Source: Desulfobacula toluolica Tol2 | GTDB lineage: Bacteria; Desulfobacterota; Desulfobacteria; Desulfobacterales; Desulfobacteraceae | Length of the DNA stretch: 64,000 bases | Reading direction: 5' to 3' | Assembly: GCF_000307105.1 (NCBI RefSeq) | Contig: NC_018645.1 | Span: 1,872,578 to 1,936,577 of the forward strand | In this document: in pieces, positions 42,671 through 53,193 of the stretch | Layout: each line of letters opens with the position of its first letter | Numbering within the stretch: position 1 is the stretch's first letter | Position numbers and translations under genes: made by a program | The notes under the pieces: model-generated | What the model was told of the DNA's origin: nothing | Seen by the model: only the letters and a program-made list of their open reading frames with translations | The model's database searches: none

Positions 42671-43924
42671 ATGTCATTACAAAAAAAAATCGGTTTAGGT
42701 TATCTTATTGTTGCTATCTTACTTTCATTTTCGCACTGGAACAATTGGGATCTTTATTTTTTTACTGCCCTTTTATTTGTCGTTGGCTTAGGGGTTATTT
42801 CAGTCCGTATGGCAGCAAAACACCAAAAGCGGATGCTTTTCCTTGAGGGAACTCTGGATGCGGTACAATTGCCGATTACGGTTACGGATATGGATATGAA
42901 TTGGGTTTTCATCAATAAAGTAACAGAAAGCCTGCTTGCTATGCAGAACCTGGATAAAAAAAGCTGTATTGGGAAACATTGTTCCAACTGGAAAGCCGCC
43001 ATATGCGGTACTGAAAAATGTGGCATAGCCAGCTTGCGTAATGGACAGCCTATGACAAATTATAATCAGGAATACCCGGATCAACCCAGCACATATATGC
43101 AAGTGGATACCTCCTATATCAAGGATGGTAACGGCAATCCCATGGGTCATGTTGAGATTGTTACCAATATAGACGCCGAGCATCGACTCCAGGCCATGAT
43201 AGGAAATGTCGCTGCTTCCCTGGAAGAGTCATCGGCATCCCTGGAGGAATTATCTTCTGTGACCAAAAGCACGGCGGAAATGGCCACCAATGCGGATAGT
43301 CTCATGTCCGACACAAATGGGACAATGGGTAAAGCAAAAAATAATATGGCGGGTCTTACAGAAGCCATGGAGGATATTTCTAAATCCAGTGAGGAAACTT
43401 CTAAAATTATCAAAACAATTGATGAGATCGCTTTTCAAACCAATTTGCTTGCTTTAAATGCCGCCGTGGAAGCCGCCCGTGCCGGAGAGGCCGGAGCTGG
43501 ATTTGCAGTGGTCGCTGATGAAGTAAGAAATTTGGCATTGCGGGCCGCCGAGGCTGCCAAGAGTACCGCAGAACTCATCGAAGGGACGGTGAAAAAAATC
43601 CAATCGGGACATGCCCTGGTTGAAACAAATAACACGGAATTTGTAGGAATGTCCGAGAAAATGGGTCGTGTAGCAAAAATGTTTAATGATATCACAAGCT
43701 CATCCCAGGAACAGGCTACGGGGATAGAACAACTCAATCAGGCTATTCGCAATATCGAAGGCACTATGCTTGATGCAAATGGTATCGCCTCTGAAAATTC
43801 TGAAAAAGCGCTGATTGCTGAATCCAACAAGCGCCTGGCCATAAAATCTAATGTCCGGTTGGGCACAGAAATTACCCCGGAAAATGTTATTCCCATGGAA
43901 ACGGATTCTTTTAGCGATTATTAA
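42671..43924 (+). CDS. Methyl-accepting chemotaxis protein with PAS domain
   Basis: The 417-residue protein has two N-terminal membrane helices close together (residues about 10-25 and 28-48: [11 protein letters not shown] and [16 protein letters not shown]). It therefore has no periplasmic sensor. A PAS-like domain follows at 55-170 ([33 protein letters not shown]). The cytoplasmic signalling hairpin has [37 protein letters not shown] and [19 protein letters not shown] box precedes the ATG. It is intact, though its neighbours are remnants. It probably reports a redox or intracellular signal to CheA and CheW encoded elsewhere. Confidence 0.92.
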   Translation: MSLQKKIGLGYLIVAILLSFSHWNNWDLYFFTALLFVVGLGVISVRMAAKHQKRMLFLEGTLDAVQLPITVTDMDMNWVFINKVTESLLAMQNLDKKSCIGKHCSNWKAAICGTEKCGIASLRNGQPMTNYNQEYPDQPSTYMQVDTSYIKDGNGNPMGHVEIVTNIDAEHRLQAMIGNVAASLEESSASLEELSSVTKSTAEMATNADSLMSDTNGTMGKAKNNMAGLTEAMEDISKSSEETSKIIKTIDEIAFQTNLLALNAAVEAARAGEAGAGFAVVADEVRNLALRAAEAAKSTAELIEGTVKKIQSGHALVETNNTEFVGMSEKMGRVAKMFNDITSSSQEQATGIEQLNQAIRNIEGTMLDANGIASENSEKALIAESNKRLAIKSNVRLGTEITPENVIPMETDSFSDY

Positions 43925-43994
43925 TTCCACCGCAACGATAGGGGGGGGCAAATTTTGAATGAATATAAAACGAAAATAATAATGGAGCATACAG

Positions 43995-44090
43995 ATGCTG
44001 AAAATATCTCATAAAATAAAAATGAATATTATGGGATAAATTGGTCTGTTTGAAATAATGTGTGATTTTTTTTGAGAGAGGGAAGGACTA
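43995..44090 (+). pseudogene. Start of a second chemotaxis receptor gene, truncated
   Basis: ATG at 43995 begins MLKISHKIKMNIMG and then a stop. The next text in another frame, IGLFEIM, fits a first membrane helix. The pattern of a short basic start followed by a membrane helix is typical of methyl-accepting chemotaxis proteins. The rest is missing, so it would be a remnant; the evidence is thin. Confidence 0.3.
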
Positions 44091-44154
44091 TGTATTGCCC
44101 TGTTTTGCTGCGGTTAAATTGTGTGAAAAATAACATTATAGTTACACGGGAAAC

Positions 44155-44185
44155 AAAAAAAGCTTTCAACGGAAACGCTGAAAGC
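44155..44185 (-). terminator. Rho-independent terminator of the tRNA-Gln gene
   Basis: The arms GCTTTCA and TGAAAGC (extended by CG/CG around a GAAA loop) form a stem. On the minus strand it is followed by seven T residues. It starts 13 bases after the CCA end of the tRNA. Confidence 0.85.
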
Positions 44186-44198
44186 CTTGGCTGTTTAA

Positions 44199-44272
44199 TG
44201 GCTGGGTGATAAGGATTCGAACCTTAATTGACGGAGTCAGAGTCCGTAGTCCTGCCGTTGGACGATCACCCA
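44199..44272 (-). tRNA. tRNA-Gln (anticodon CTG)
   Basis: The 74-base gene reads on the minus strand from TGGGTGATCG to CACCCAGCCA, with the CCA end encoded. The acceptor stem TGGGTGA/TCACCCA is closed, and the T arm has GGTTCGAATCC. The anticodon stem ACGGA/TCCGT holds the loop CTCTGAC with anticodon CTG, so it reads CAG codons. The weak first pair and the G discriminator base are normal for glutamine tRNA. A terminator follows directly. Confidence 0.95.
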
Positions 44273-44423
44273 GCAAATTTAATGTTGGGTTTATATATAC
44301 CAAGCTTGTTGCTTAGTCAAGAATTATCTTGAGGATTGGTTTGTTAAAATTAGGTGGAAATGGTATATATGACAACAGGTGTTCCGTGTGTTTCCATAAT
44401 AACATAATATTGGGGAGGTAAAG

Positions 44424-44708
44424 ATGGCCGTTACAGTATTGATCAAAAGAAAAGTCGTGCCTGAAAACGAAAGCCTGCTGATAGAGTTATACCGGGAAAT
44501 GAGAGGTAGTGCGTTAAATCAGGAAGGCTATATCGGGGCTGAGACCTTAAAACGGGTAGACCAGACAGGGGAGTTTCTCATCGTCAGCAAGTGGCGGCAT
44601 ATTGATGACTGGTCAAAATGGCTTGTCAGCAAAGAAAGAAGAGCTTATCAGAAACGGATTGATACCCTTACCAATGCTGAAACCAAATTTGAGATTTATG
44701 TTCATTAA
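44424..44708 (+). CDS. ABM-domain protein (second copy)
   Basis: The 94-residue protein is a paralogue of the one at 4690-5016: VLIKRKVVPEN, QEGYIGAETL, GEFLIVSKWRHIDDWSKWL and a final TKFEIYVH. A GGGGAGG box precedes the ATG. The larE gene starts 15 bases downstream, so they may be cotranscribed. Activity is unknown; many members are not oxygenases at all, and this organism is likely anaerobic. Confidence 0.78.
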   Translation: MAVTVLIKRKVVPENESLLIELYREMRGSALNQEGYIGAETLKRVDQTGEFLIVSKWRHIDDWSKWLVSKERRAYQKRIDTLTNAETKFEIYVH

Positions 44709-44723
44709 TTCGAGTAAAACCGG

Positions 44724-45554
44724 TTGCAAAATAAAATCAAGAAAATTGAAAAAAGATTAAAAAGACTGTCTGCTTTTGTTGTGGCGTTTTCAGGCGGTGT
44801 TGACAGTACCTTTCTTTTGGCATTGGCAAAAAAAATTGCTCCACAAAAATTGCTTGCCATCACGGTGTCATCACAATTCGTGCCGGAAAGGGAAATTGAT
44901 TTTGCAAAGCAAATTGCCCGTTCAATAGGTGTTGAACATATCTGTATTGACGTGGATATTCTTGAAAATAAAGATGTGGTTTGCAATCCGGTTGACCGTT
45001 GTTACTATTGCAAAAAGCAAATGTTTTCGCTGATCAAAAAGATGGCTGAAAAGCAGAGCATTGAGTTTTTGCTTCATGGGGTAAACCAGGATGATCTAAA
45101 AGAGTTTCGGCCGGGGTTAAAGGCTGCAGGAGAGCTTGGCTTTCTTTCTCCCCTGGCCGATGCAAAGCTTACCAAATCTGATATCAGGCTTTTTTCAAAA
45201 CACATGGGGCTTGAAACCTGGGACAAGCCTTCTCAATCATGTCTTGCAACGCGGATTCCCTATCATAAACCAATAAAAGATAGACATCTTATTATGGTGG
45301 ATAAGGCAGAAGCATTTTTGCAGAATTTGGGATTTGCTCAGGTGCGGGTGAGATATAATGGGAAATCGGCCAGTATTGAAGTTGAACCCGACCTCATAGA
45401 CAGAATATCAAATGTGCTTATTCGACAGAAGATATCAAAGAAATTTCGAGCCATAGGATTCAAGCAGGCTAATATTGATATTAATGCTTATATGCCGGGA
45501 AAGACGGATTATGAAATGTTCAATGGGCAAATCGGGTCGGATATTTATCTTTAG
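44724..45554 (+). CDS. larE: ATP-dependent sacrificial sulfur transferase LarE-like
   Basis: The 276-residue protein appears to start at a TTG. It has the PP-loop FSGGVDSTFLL near residues 21-31, a CNPVDRCYYCKKQMF segment, and the cysteine in KPSQSCLATRIPYHKP that corresponds to the sacrificial cysteine of LarE. LarE adds sulfur to pyridine biscarboxylate mononucleotide to build the nickel-pincer cofactor of lactate racemase. Neither larB nor larC is in this window, so the partner genes would be elsewhere, or this homologue has another sulfur-transfer role. Confidence 0.82.
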   Translation: MQNKIKKIEKRLKRLSAFVVAFSGGVDSTFLLALAKKIAPQKLLAITVSSQFVPEREIDFAKQIARSIGVEHICIDVDILENKDVVCNPVDRCYYCKKQMFSLIKKMAEKQSIEFLLHGVNQDDLKEFRPGLKAAGELGFLSPLADAKLTKSDIRLFSKHMGLETWDKPSQSCLATRIPYHKPIKDRHLIMVDKAEAFLQNLGFAQVRVRYNGKSASIEVEPDLIDRISNVLIRQKISKKFRAIGFKQANIDINAYMPGKTDYEMFNGQIGSDIYL

Positions 45555-45773
45555 ATTCTACCAGGTTTTTATTTAAAGATTTTAGTGTCGTTTTGGCAAA
45601 AAATAAGAAAAAATCTTTGATTTTTGCTTGTTAAGGCTAATGTTGAAGATGATGATATCGTACATGACGAATTTGAAGGATTTGTAAGAAAAAAAAGGGG
45701 TTAAAGCTGTATCACTGATTGTTTTGTGAGGAGGGTGGGGGTGCTGATACTGAAAGTGTTCTGGTCGCCTGAT

Positions 45774-45812
45774 AAAAAACCGCAGCCTTAAAATTAAAAT
45801 ACGGACTGCGGC
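45774..45812 (-). terminator. Rho-independent terminator of ndk
   Basis: On the minus strand, GCCGCAGTCC pairs with GGCTGCGG (one bulge) around an AT-rich loop and is followed by TTTTTT. It lies 39 bases past the ndk stop. Confidence 0.85.
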
Positions 45813-45850
45813 TATGCTTTTACGCAGATAGACATTATATCAATGCCGGG

Positions 45851-46270
45851 TTATCTTTTCTGGATCTCAAGGTCATTGAAAAAATATCCGATTTCAAAGG
45901 CGGCAGTTTCAGGCGCATCAGAACCATGGACAACATTTTTTTCTATGTCTGTTGCATAATCTTTTCTGATGGTGCCTTCTTCTGCTTCTTCAAAATTGGT
46001 AGCACCCATGAGTTTTCTGTTTTTTGCAATCACATCTTCTCCTTCAAGAACCATAACAACAATCGGCCCTGAAGTCATGAAATCCGTCAGACTGCCAAAA
46101 AAAGGGCGTTCTTTATGAACAGCATAAAATCCTTGGGCCTGTACTTTTGTGAGCTGAATCATTTTCATAGCAGCAATTTTTATGCCAGCAGTTTCAAACC
46201 TTTTAATTACTTCACCAATTACGTTTTTGGCAACCCCATCGGGTTTGATTATTGATAATGTTCTTTCCAA
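45851..46270 (-). CDS. ndk: Nucleoside-diphosphate kinase
   Basis: The 139-residue enzyme passes phosphate from ATP to nucleoside diphosphates through a phosphohistidine. The active site is His115 in [12 protein letters not shown]. The start [14 protein letters not shown] and the [10 protein letters not shown] strand are also typical. Length is normal. It stands alone, with a terminator downstream. Confidence 0.96.
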   Translation of the reverse strand: MERTLSIIKPDGVAKNVIGEVIKRFETAGIKIAAMKMIQLTKVQAQGFYAVHKERPFFGSLTDFMTSGPIVVMVLEGEDVIAKNRKLMGATNFEEAEEGTIRKDYATDIEKNVVHGSDAPETAAFEIGYFFNDLEIQKR

Positions 46271-46472
46271 AATCTAAAATCCTTTCAATTATTATTATAA
46301 AAATAGGCTTGAAAACTACCACAAAACCGTATTATAGTCAACAAAGGCGAGTGGTGAATTATGGGTAGCGGGTTATGAGAAAAGCAGAACTGATAATTTA
46401 ATTTTCACTGCTCAAATAATGTTCAAGCACTGCTCAAAACTCATTTTTCCCTATATTTGGTTTTAAATTTAT

Positions 46473-47087
46473 ATGAAAATTTTAAGGATTGCGGTTACAG
46501 GGTCGGCAGGCTCCGGAAAAAGTCTTGTGTGTCGGCGGTTTAAAGAAATCGGCTTGGTCACTTTGGATTGTGATGTGATTGCAAGGCAGGTTGTTGAGCC
46601 TGGGATGCAAGGGTTTACAAAAATAACACAATTGTTTGGTCAAGAAATAGTTTTAAAAGACGGCTCTTTAGACAGACCAAGGCTGCGAAATATAATTGTG
46701 AATGATCCAAAGATGCGAAAAAAAATGGAGGATATTTTGCATCCCCAAATCATTAAAGAAATGGTTGCCCAGATGAAAAATGCTGCATATACTGATAAAA
46801 AAGCGGTTGCAGTTGAAGTGCCGTTGTTGTTTGAATTGGGTATGGAGAAACAATTTGATGTTACAATTGTTGTCACGGCAAATGATCCGGACCTTGTGAA
46901 AAGAATTTCAGATAGGGATAAGGTGACATTGAAAGATGCTCAAAAAATGCTTGATCTTCAGATGCCTCAGGAAGAAAAAACGGTCAAGGCGGATTATGTT
47001 ATCATAAACAAAGGAACAAGCTCCGAACTCTTTGAATCTGTTGATAATCTCTTTGAAGAAATTCAAAAAGAATTCTTGACAACATGA
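46473..47087 (+). CDS. coaE: Dephospho-CoA kinase
   Basis: The 204-residue enzyme does the last step of coenzyme A synthesis, phosphorylating the 3' hydroxyl of dephospho-CoA. It has the P-loop TGSAGSGKSLVCRRF, LDCDVIARQVVEPG, and VAVEVPLLFELGMEKQFD. The length is normal. It starts the long housekeeping run, 164 bases before rho. Confidence 0.93.
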   Translation: MKILRIAVTGSAGSGKSLVCRRFKEIGLVTLDCDVIARQVVEPGMQGFTKITQLFGQEIVLKDGSLDRPRLRNIIVNDPKMRKKMEDILHPQIIKEMVAQMKNAAYTDKKAVAVEVPLLFELGMEKQFDVTIVVTANDPDLVKRISDRDKVTLKDAQKMLDLQMPQEEKTVKADYVIINKGTSSELFESVDNLFEEIQKEFLTT

Positions 47088-47251
47088 GTTTTTTGCCTTA
47101 ATAGTTAAATTTTAGGAAACTTAATTTCAACCATCTGTCTGTTTTTTCCATGTCATTTTTGGCTTTCAGACTTCAAAAAGGCGCACTTCAATTACAACTT
47201 TTATACAATCTTAGCCTGTAAAAGATAATAAACAAAAATTTGGGAGAGGGA

Positions 47252-48499
47252 ATGAACCTTGTAAAATTAAATAAGATGAAGATTAGTGAGCTTTCAAAGC
47301 TTGCTAAGGACTACAAAATCCAGGGGATTGGCGGGCTTAAAAAGCAGGAATTGATATTTGCTTTGCTTCAGGCAAACATTGAAGAAAGCGGTCAGATTTA
47401 TGGTGAAGGAACACTGGAAATTCTCCCTGATGGTTTTGGTTTTTTAAGGGCTCCCGGATATAACTATCTTCCCGGTCCGGATGATATTTATGTTTCTCCT
47501 TCCCAAATAAGGCGGTTTAATTTGAGGACCGGTGATACTATTTCCGGTCAGGTTCGGCAACCTAAAGATTCCGAACGGTATTTTGCATTGTTGAAAGTGG
47601 AAGCCGTTAATTTTCAAAATCCAGAACTGGCTGCGGAAACCATTCTTTTTGATAATTTATTGCCTCTTTATCCTGATCGGAAAATGAATCTTGAGGCTGA
47701 ATCAGATAATTATTCCATGCGTGTGATTGATATGATGTGCCCAATCGGCTTTGGTCAGCGCGGATTGATTGTATCACCGCCAAAAGCTGGAAAGACAATG
47801 TTGCTGCAGAATATTGCCAACAGCATGATCAAGGCCCATAAAGATATCATTCCGATGATTGTGCTGATTGATGAACGCCCGGAAGAAGTTACGGATATGG
47901 CACGTTCCGTTGATGCGGAAGTCGTCAGTTCAACCTTTGATGAACCTTCGGAACGACATGTTCAGGTGGCGGAGATGGTTATTGAAAAAGCCAAAAGAAT
48001 TGTAGAGCAGGGCCATGACGTTGTGATTTTGCTTGACAGCATTACAAGGCTTGCCCGGGCATATAACTCAGTAATGCCGCCATCAGGTAAAATTTTGTCC
48101 GGCGGTGTTGATTCAAACGCCCTTGACAGGCCCAAAAGATTTTTCGGGGCTGCAAGAAATATCGAAGAAGGCGGCAGTTTGACTATTATCGCAACAGCTT
48201 TGGTGGATACCGGCAGTCGTATGGATGAAGTCATATTTGAAGAGTTTAAGGGTACGGGAAACATGGAGCTTGTGTTGGATCGAAAGCTTGCTGATAAAAG
48301 AGTTTTTCCTGCCATTGACATGAATAAATCCGGGACGAGAAAAGAAGAATTACTGCTTGATCCAATGGTTTTAAATAGGGTTTGGATTTTAAGAAAATTG
48401 TTGTCCAGTTTAAATTCTGTTGACAGTATGCAGTTTTTACTTGAAAAAATGGAAGGAACAAAGGATAATAAAGAGTTTCTTGAATTGATGAATTCATAG
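47252..48499 (+). CDS. rho: Transcription termination factor Rho
   Basis: The 415-residue protein starts at the ATG giving [18 protein letters not shown]. It has the Rho N-terminal helical domain, the RNA-binding cold-shock-like domain ([33 protein letters not shown]), then an ATPase with P-loop PKAGKT (residues 177-182). The second RNA-binding loop follows. It unwinds RNA from paused polymerase as a hexamer. The closing part, [10 protein letters not shown], is normal. Confidence 0.96.
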   Translation: MNLVKLNKMKISELSKLAKDYKIQGIGGLKKQELIFALLQANIEESGQIYGEGTLEILPDGFGFLRAPGYNYLPGPDDIYVSPSQIRRFNLRTGDTISGQVRQPKDSERYFALLKVEAVNFQNPELAAETILFDNLLPLYPDRKMNLEAESDNYSMRVIDMMCPIGFGQRGLIVSPPKAGKTMLLQNIANSMIKAHKDIIPMIVLIDERPEEVTDMARSVDAEVVSSTFDEPSERHVQVAEMVIEKAKRIVEQGHDVVILLDSITRLARAYNSVMPPSGKILSGGVDSNALDRPKRFFGAARNIEEGGSLTIIATALVDTGSRMDEVIFEEFKGTGNMELVLDRKLADKRVFPAIDMNKSGTRKEELLLDPMVLNRVWILRKLLSSLNSVDSMQFLLEKMEGTKDNKEFLELMNS

Positions 48500-48553
48500 A
48501 GTGAGAATTAAATGAATGCCTGAAATAAGGCGTGGTAAGGAGTTTAAAGAGAA

Positions 48554-48772
48554 ATGAAAAAAGACATACATCCAAAATACACACAATCAACAGCCTCCTG
48601 TGCTTGTGGTGCAAAATTTGAAGTCGGGTCAACAAAAGAAAATATTAAAGTGGAAATTTGTTCCAAGTGTCATCCTTTTTTTACAGGAAAACAAAAGCTG
48701 GTTGACTCTGCAGGAAGGATTGACCGCTTTAAAAAGAAATATGCAGGGTTTGACGTTACAAAACTTATTTAG
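48554..48772 (+). CDS. rpmE: 50S ribosomal protein L31 (zinc-binding form)
   Basis: The 72-residue protein begins [20 protein letters not shown]. It is the zinc-binding type, with Cys16, Cys18, Cys36 and Cys39. Its gene follows rho, as in many deltaproteobacteria. A strong terminator follows, so rpmE may close a rho-rpmE transcript. Confidence 0.96.
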   Translation: MKKDIHPKYTQSTASCACGAKFEVGSTKENIKVEICSKCHPFFTGKQKLVDSAGRIDRFKKKYAGFDVTKLI

Positions 48773-48791
48773 CATATCCTGATAATCTGCA

Positions 48792-48834
48792 ATCAAAAAG
48801 GGGACTTGATAAAAAGTACCCCTTTTGATTTTTT
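48792..48834 (+). terminator. Rho-independent terminator between rpmE and prfA
   Basis: ATCAAAAAGGGG pairs with CCCCTTTTGAT across a 16-base loop and is followed by a run of T residues. It lies 20 bases after the rpmE stop. Some transcripts probably continue into prfA from a promoter near it. Confidence 0.8.
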
Positions 48835-48858
48835 AAAACCCTTTGAGTTTTTAAAATT

Positions 48859-49923
48859 ATGATAGAGAAATTAAGAGGCATAGAAGAAAGGTTTGTTAAA
48901 CTTGAGCATCTTTTGAGTGATCCGGCCGTTATTAGTGACCAGAAAAAATATCAGGAGTATTTGATAGAACATGGGGAGCTTAATAAGATTGTTCCGTTGT
49001 TCAGAGAATATGAAGGGCTTTTGGAAGAACTGAAAGAGGCAAAGGAGCTTTTAAAGGATGATGATTCTGAGATAAGGGCCATGGCAAAAGAAGAAGTTCC
49101 GGATCTTGAGGCAAGAATAGGTGCGGCACACTCTCAGATCAATCTTCTTTTGATGCCCAAGGATCCCAGGGACAGTAAAAATGTCATTCTTGAAATTCGG
49201 GCTGGAACCGGAGGAGAAGAGGCGGGTATTTTTGCGGGTGACTTGTTCAGAATGTATTCAAGGTATGTTGAATCCAAAAACTGGGCCATGGAAATTATCG
49301 AGAAAAATGTCTCCGGTTCGGGCGGGTTCAAAGAAGTTGTCGCTCTGGTGAAGGGTAAAGGTGCTTTCAGCAGTTTTAAATATGAAAGCGGTACTCATCG
49401 TGTCCAGCGAGTACCTGAGACGGAAACCCAGGGCCGGGTACATACGTCTGCTGTGACTGTGGCCGTTCTTCCTGAGGCTGAAGATATTGATATTGATATT
49501 AATCCTGCCGATCTGAAAGTTGATGTGTTTCGGTCTTCAGGTCCTGGCGGACAGTCGGTCAACACCACGGATTCTGCGGTGAGGATTACCCATCTGCCTA
49601 CTGGTGTGGTGGCCACCTGTCAGGATGAGAAATCCCAACACAAAAATAAGGTCAAGGCCATGAATGTTCTCAAGTCCCGTATTCTTGATGCCAAGGTAAG
49701 AGAAGAAGAGGGTAAGCGGGCGGCTGATAGAAAAGGACAAGTCGGTTCAGGTGATCGCAGCGGCAGGATAAGAACCTATAATTTTCCTCAGGGCAGGATG
49801 ACAGACCATAGAATAGGTCTGACGCTTTATAAATTGGACAGCATTATGGAAGGCAGTATTCAGGAAATTATTGATGAACTTAAAACACACAATCAGGCAC
49901 AGGCATTAAAGGAAATTGTCTAA
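48859..49923 (+). CDS. prfA: Peptide chain release factor 1
   Basis: The 354-residue protein has the GGQ peptidyl-hydrolysis motif at residues 230-232 ([12 protein letters not shown]). The domain II/IV region around [20 protein letters not shown] decodes UAA and UAG. The length is typical. prmC, which methylates the GGQ glutamine, follows 17 bases downstream. Confidence 0.96.
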   Translation: MIEKLRGIEERFVKLEHLLSDPAVISDQKKYQEYLIEHGELNKIVPLFREYEGLLEELKEAKELLKDDDSEIRAMAKEEVPDLEARIGAAHSQINLLLMPKDPRDSKNVILEIRAGTGGEEAGIFAGDLFRMYSRYVESKNWAMEIIEKNVSGSGGFKEVVALVKGKGAFSSFKYESGTHRVQRVPETETQGRVHTSAVTVAVLPEAEDIDIDINPADLKVDVFRSSGPGGQSVNTTDSAVRITHLPTGVVATCQDEKSQHKNKVKAMNVLKSRILDAKVREEEGKRAADRKGQVGSGDRSGRIRTYNFPQGRMTDHRIGLTLYKLDSIMEGSIQEIIDELKTHNQAQALKEIV

Positions 49924-49940
49924 AACAATGCAAAAAAACA

Positions 49941-50831
49941 ATGCCTGACTGGACAATCATTAAAATTCTTTCCTGGACAGAATCCTATTTCAAGGAATAC
50001 TCCATCGACAGTCCGCGGCTGACGGCCGAGATTCTGTTGTCCCATTGTCTTGGCATAAAGCGACTTGATCTTTATCTTCAGCATGATCGGCCGCTTCAGA
50101 AAAATGAGTTGTCCATTTTCAAAATTTTAATCAAAAGAAGAATACAAAACGAGCCGGTTGCTTATATCACAGGGAAAAAAGGTTTCTTTGAATCTGATTT
50201 TGAGGTGGAAAAAGGTGTTTTGATTCCCAGACCTGATACGGAAACCATTGTTGAAGAAGCATTAAAAATATTACTTTCAGATCCAAAAAATATTAATCCC
50301 AAAACCGTTCTTGAACTTGGAACAGGCTCTGGTGCGATTATTGTTTCTTTGGCAAAGGCAGCTCCCGGACATTCCTATTTTGCAAGCGATATTTCTGATA
50401 CAGCACTTGAAATAGCTAAAAAAAATGCTGAAAAAATTGTCAAGGGCAAAGTCAGGTTTTTGGGAAGTGCCTGGTTTTCATCTCTGAAAAAAATACCCAG
50501 GTTTGATTTGATTGTTTCAAATCCGCCTTATATTCCGTCTGGAGATATTCAATATCTCCAGCCTGAAATAAGGAAGTTTGAACCCTTGCTTGCTCTTGAC
50601 GGGGGTAGTGATGGACTTGACTGTTTTAGATCTATCCTATACGAAGCGCATCATTATCTTGTTCCCGGAGGGATAGTTTTGTTTGAAATGGGATTTGACC
50701 AGAAAAATGGGATTCAGGGTGTTTTTGAACGGTATCCTCAGTATGGATCTATTGATTTTATAAGGGATCTGGCAGGTCGTGACAGGGTTGTTTTGATAAA
50801 AAAAACAATTGATAAAAATAATAATTATTGA
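49941..50831 (+). CDS. prmC: Release factor glutamine methyltransferase
   Basis: The 296-residue enzyme methylates the GGQ glutamine of release factors using S-adenosylmethionine. The SAM-binding motif is VLELGTGSGAIIVSL (residues about 123-137) and the NPPY motif is at 194-197. The N-terminal helical domain reads RLTAEILLSHCLGIKRLDLY. It pairs with prfA just upstream. Confidence 0.94.
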   Translation: MPDWTIIKILSWTESYFKEYSIDSPRLTAEILLSHCLGIKRLDLYLQHDRPLQKNELSIFKILIKRRIQNEPVAYITGKKGFFESDFEVEKGVLIPRPDTETIVEEALKILLSDPKNINPKTVLELGTGSGAIIVSLAKAAPGHSYFASDISDTALEIAKKNAEKIVKGKVRFLGSAWFSSLKKIPRFDLIVSNPPYIPSGDIQYLQPEIRKFEPLLALDGGSDGLDCFRSILYEAHHYLVPGGIVLFEMGFDQKNGIQGVFERYPQYGSIDFIRDLAGRDRVVLIKKTIDKNNNY

Positions 50832-50966
50832 TATATAAATTAGGATTTTTGTTGGATTTTAAGAAAACTCACACTCAGGGACTTGAAAATCAGGTGCTTT
50901 TAAAAAAGTCGAATTTCAGGGATGATCTGAGTGGTGGAAAAAACCATTAATTAATTTGGAGAACAA

Positions 50967-51821
50967 ATGGCTTATATTACAATTAGAGAACTTTTGGAGG
51001 CTGGTGTTCATTTCGGCCATCAGACAAAGCGCTGGAACCCAAAGATGAAAAAGTATATCTTTGGCGCGAGAAATGGAATTTATATTATTGATCTGCAACA
51101 GACTGTAAAATTGTTCAAGCAAGCCCATGATTTCATTAAGGATGTAGCGGCCAACGGTCAGGACGTCCTGTTCGTCGGTACAAAAAAACAGGCATCCGAA
51201 GCAATCTATGAAGAAGCAAACCGTGCTGAACAGTTTTATGTTCAAAACAGATGGCTCGGCGGCATGTTGACCAATTTTCAGACAATAAAGAATAATATCA
51301 CCCGATTTCATTTTTTAAATTCAATTGAAAATGACGGAACCCTTGAAAATTATCCCAAAAAAGAGCAGGGAAAAATGCTCAAAGAGAAAGGTAAACTTGA
51401 GTTTGCCATTGGTGGTATCAGCCATATGAAAAGATTGCCCGGCGCAATTTTTGTTATTGATCCCAAAAATGAAGCAATTGCAGTAAAAGAGGGTAAGCGG
51501 CTTGGGATTCCGGTTGTTGCTGTTGTTGATACAAATTGTGATCCTGATGATATTGATTATGTGATTCCTGGAAATGATGATGCCATCAGATCCATTCGTC
51601 TTTTTGCTTCCAGTATTGCAGATGCCTGTATAGAAGGAAGAGAGCTTTATGAAGAAAAACAAAGAGCTGAATCCGATAAGGATGATATAGAGGAAAAGAT
51701 TGAATTTTCCGATGAAAAAGTGGCGATTGAAGTCGTTTCCGATGGGACAGATGGCCCTGTGGTTGAAAAGATTAAAAGACGAACCACACCGGTTGAAGAG
51801 ATAAAAGAAGCTACTGAGTAA
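50967..51821 (+). CDS. rpsB: 30S ribosomal protein S2
   Basis: The 284-residue protein starts [20 protein letters not shown], with [27 protein letters not shown] following. It is longer than most S2 proteins because of an acidic tail of about 45 residues ([20 protein letters not shown]) after the core. A GGAG box precedes the ATG, after a 135-base leader where autoregulation could act. tsf follows after 19 bases. Confidence 0.97.
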   Translation: MAYITIRELLEAGVHFGHQTKRWNPKMKKYIFGARNGIYIIDLQQTVKLFKQAHDFIKDVAANGQDVLFVGTKKQASEAIYEEANRAEQFYVQNRWLGGMLTNFQTIKNNITRFHFLNSIENDGTLENYPKKEQGKMLKEKGKLEFAIGGISHMKRLPGAIFVIDPKNEAIAVKEGKRLGIPVVAVVDTNCDPDDIDYVIPGNDDAIRSIRLFASSIADACIEGRELYEEKQRAESDKDDIEEKIEFSDEKVAIEVVSDGTDGPVVEKIKRRTTPVEEIKEATE

Positions 51822-51840
51822 AGATAAGGAGTGAAATAAA

Positions 51841-52437
51841 ATGGTGCAAATTTCCGCAGCAATGGTAAAAGAGCTTCGTGAGGCGACAGGTTCAGGTATA
51901 ATGGATTGCAAAAAAGTCCTTGGCGAAGCAGAAGGTGATATGGAAAAGGCGATTGATCTTCTGAGAACAAAAGGCTTGGCTAAAGCCGCCAAAAGAGCAG
52001 GCCGCTCTACCTCTGAAGGTGTTATTTATTCTTATATTCATACTGGTGCTAAATTAGGTGTTCTTCTTGAGGTGAATTGTGAGTCTGATTTTGTCGCTAA
52101 AACAGAAGATTTTCAGGCGTTTGCAAAAAATATTGCCATGCATATTGCCGCATCAAATCCTGCCGGTTTGAATCCTGAGGATGTTGACGCTGCAATTATT
52201 GAAAAAGAGAGAGAAATTTACCGGGCACAAATGCTTGAAGAAGGTAAACCGGAAAATATTATTGACAAAATCGTTGATGGTAAAGTGGAAAAATTTTACA
52301 AGGATGTCTGTCTGATGAGTCAGCAGTATGTAAAAGATCCCCAGAAAACCATTACGGACGTGGTAAAAGAAACCATCGGTAAAATAGGTGAAAATATTCA
52401 GATTAAAAGATTTGCACGTTTCCAGATAGGAGAATAA
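51841..52437 (+). CDS. tsf: Elongation factor Ts
   Basis: The 198-residue protein begins [30 protein letters not shown] and contains a coiled-coil region. It is the short form of EF-Ts, common outside the gamma-proteobacteria. It recycles EF-Tu. It lies between rpsB and pyrH, the usual order. Confidence 0.96.
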   Translation: MVQISAAMVKELREATGSGIMDCKKVLGEAEGDMEKAIDLLRTKGLAKAAKRAGRSTSEGVIYSYIHTGAKLGVLLEVNCESDFVAKTEDFQAFAKNIAMHIAASNPAGLNPEDVDAAIIEKEREIYRAQMLEEGKPENIIDKIVDGKVEKFYKDVCLMSQQYVKDPQKTITDVVKETIGKIGENIQIKRFARFQIGE

Positions 52438-52441
52438 AATC

Positions 52442-53167
52442 TTGAACAAAGAGCCGGAATTTGAACGGGTTTTAATCAAGTTAAGCGGTGAGGCCCTGAT
52501 GGGAAATCAGGGCTTTGGCATTACCCCTGAAATGATTCATTATGTTGCAGAAGAAATTGCAAAAGTTTACCGCCTGAATGTGCAGATTTCCATTGTTGTA
52601 GGTGGGGGCAATATATTCAGGGGGGTTGCAGGAAGTTCGGCCGGTATGGATAGAACATCTGCCGATAATATGGGAATGCTGGCAACTGTTATAAACAGTC
52701 TGGCTCTTTGTGATGCTTTGGAAAAGTGTGATGTCCCAACACGGGTGCAGTCTGCCATCCCCATGGACAGGATTGCGGAACCGTTTATTCGTCTAAAAGC
52801 CATTCGACACCTTGAAAAGGGTCGAGTGGTTATCTTTGCCGCCGGCACTGGAAATCCTTATTTTACAACGGATACAGCTGCTGTGTTGAGGGCTCATGAA
52901 ACTCATGCCCAGATTCTTTTTAAAGCCACCCAGGTAGATGGCGTTTATGATAAAGATCCGGTGGTACACGATGATGCTGTCATGTTCAGAGAATTATCTT
53001 ATATGAGGGTTATTGAAAAACAGCTTCATGTCATGGATATGACTGCTATTTCTTTGGCCATGGAACATGATTTGCCATTGCAGGTTTTTGATCTCCATCA
53101 GGAAGGTAATATCTATAAAGCTGTAACGGGGCAGGAGGATATAGGGACTCGAATTTATAATAAATAG
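52442..53167 (+). CDS. pyrH: UMP kinase
   Basis: The 241-residue enzyme phosphorylates UMP to UDP. It starts at a TTG with AGGAGA upstream; [21 protein letters not shown] and [11 protein letters not shown] are the amino-acid kinase-fold motifs, followed by [14 protein letters not shown]. It begins 4 bases after tsf. Confidence 0.95.
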   Translation: MNKEPEFERVLIKLSGEALMGNQGFGITPEMIHYVAEEIAKVYRLNVQISIVVGGGNIFRGVAGSSAGMDRTSADNMGMLATVINSLALCDALEKCDVPTRVQSAIPMDRIAEPFIRLKAIRHLEKGRVVIFAAGTGNPYFTTDTAAVLRAHETHAQILFKATQVDGVYDKDPVVHDDAVMFRELSYMRVIEKQLHVMDMTAISLAMEHDLPLQVFDLHQEGNIYKAVTGQEDIGTRIYNK

Positions 53168-53193
53168 CTAACCACTATTGAGGACAGGTTGTT

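Noticed and set aside
9065-43953. Similar G-run plus CAAAT segments near 9065 and 43941
   Set aside because: The match is short (about 15 bases, partly a G run) and ends at once on both sides. It is not enough to call a repeat.
45600-45720. Frame reading VKANVEDDDIVHDEFEGF between larE and ndk
   Set aside because: It is short, with no start site or family match. It could be a relic, but the evidence is too weak to list it.
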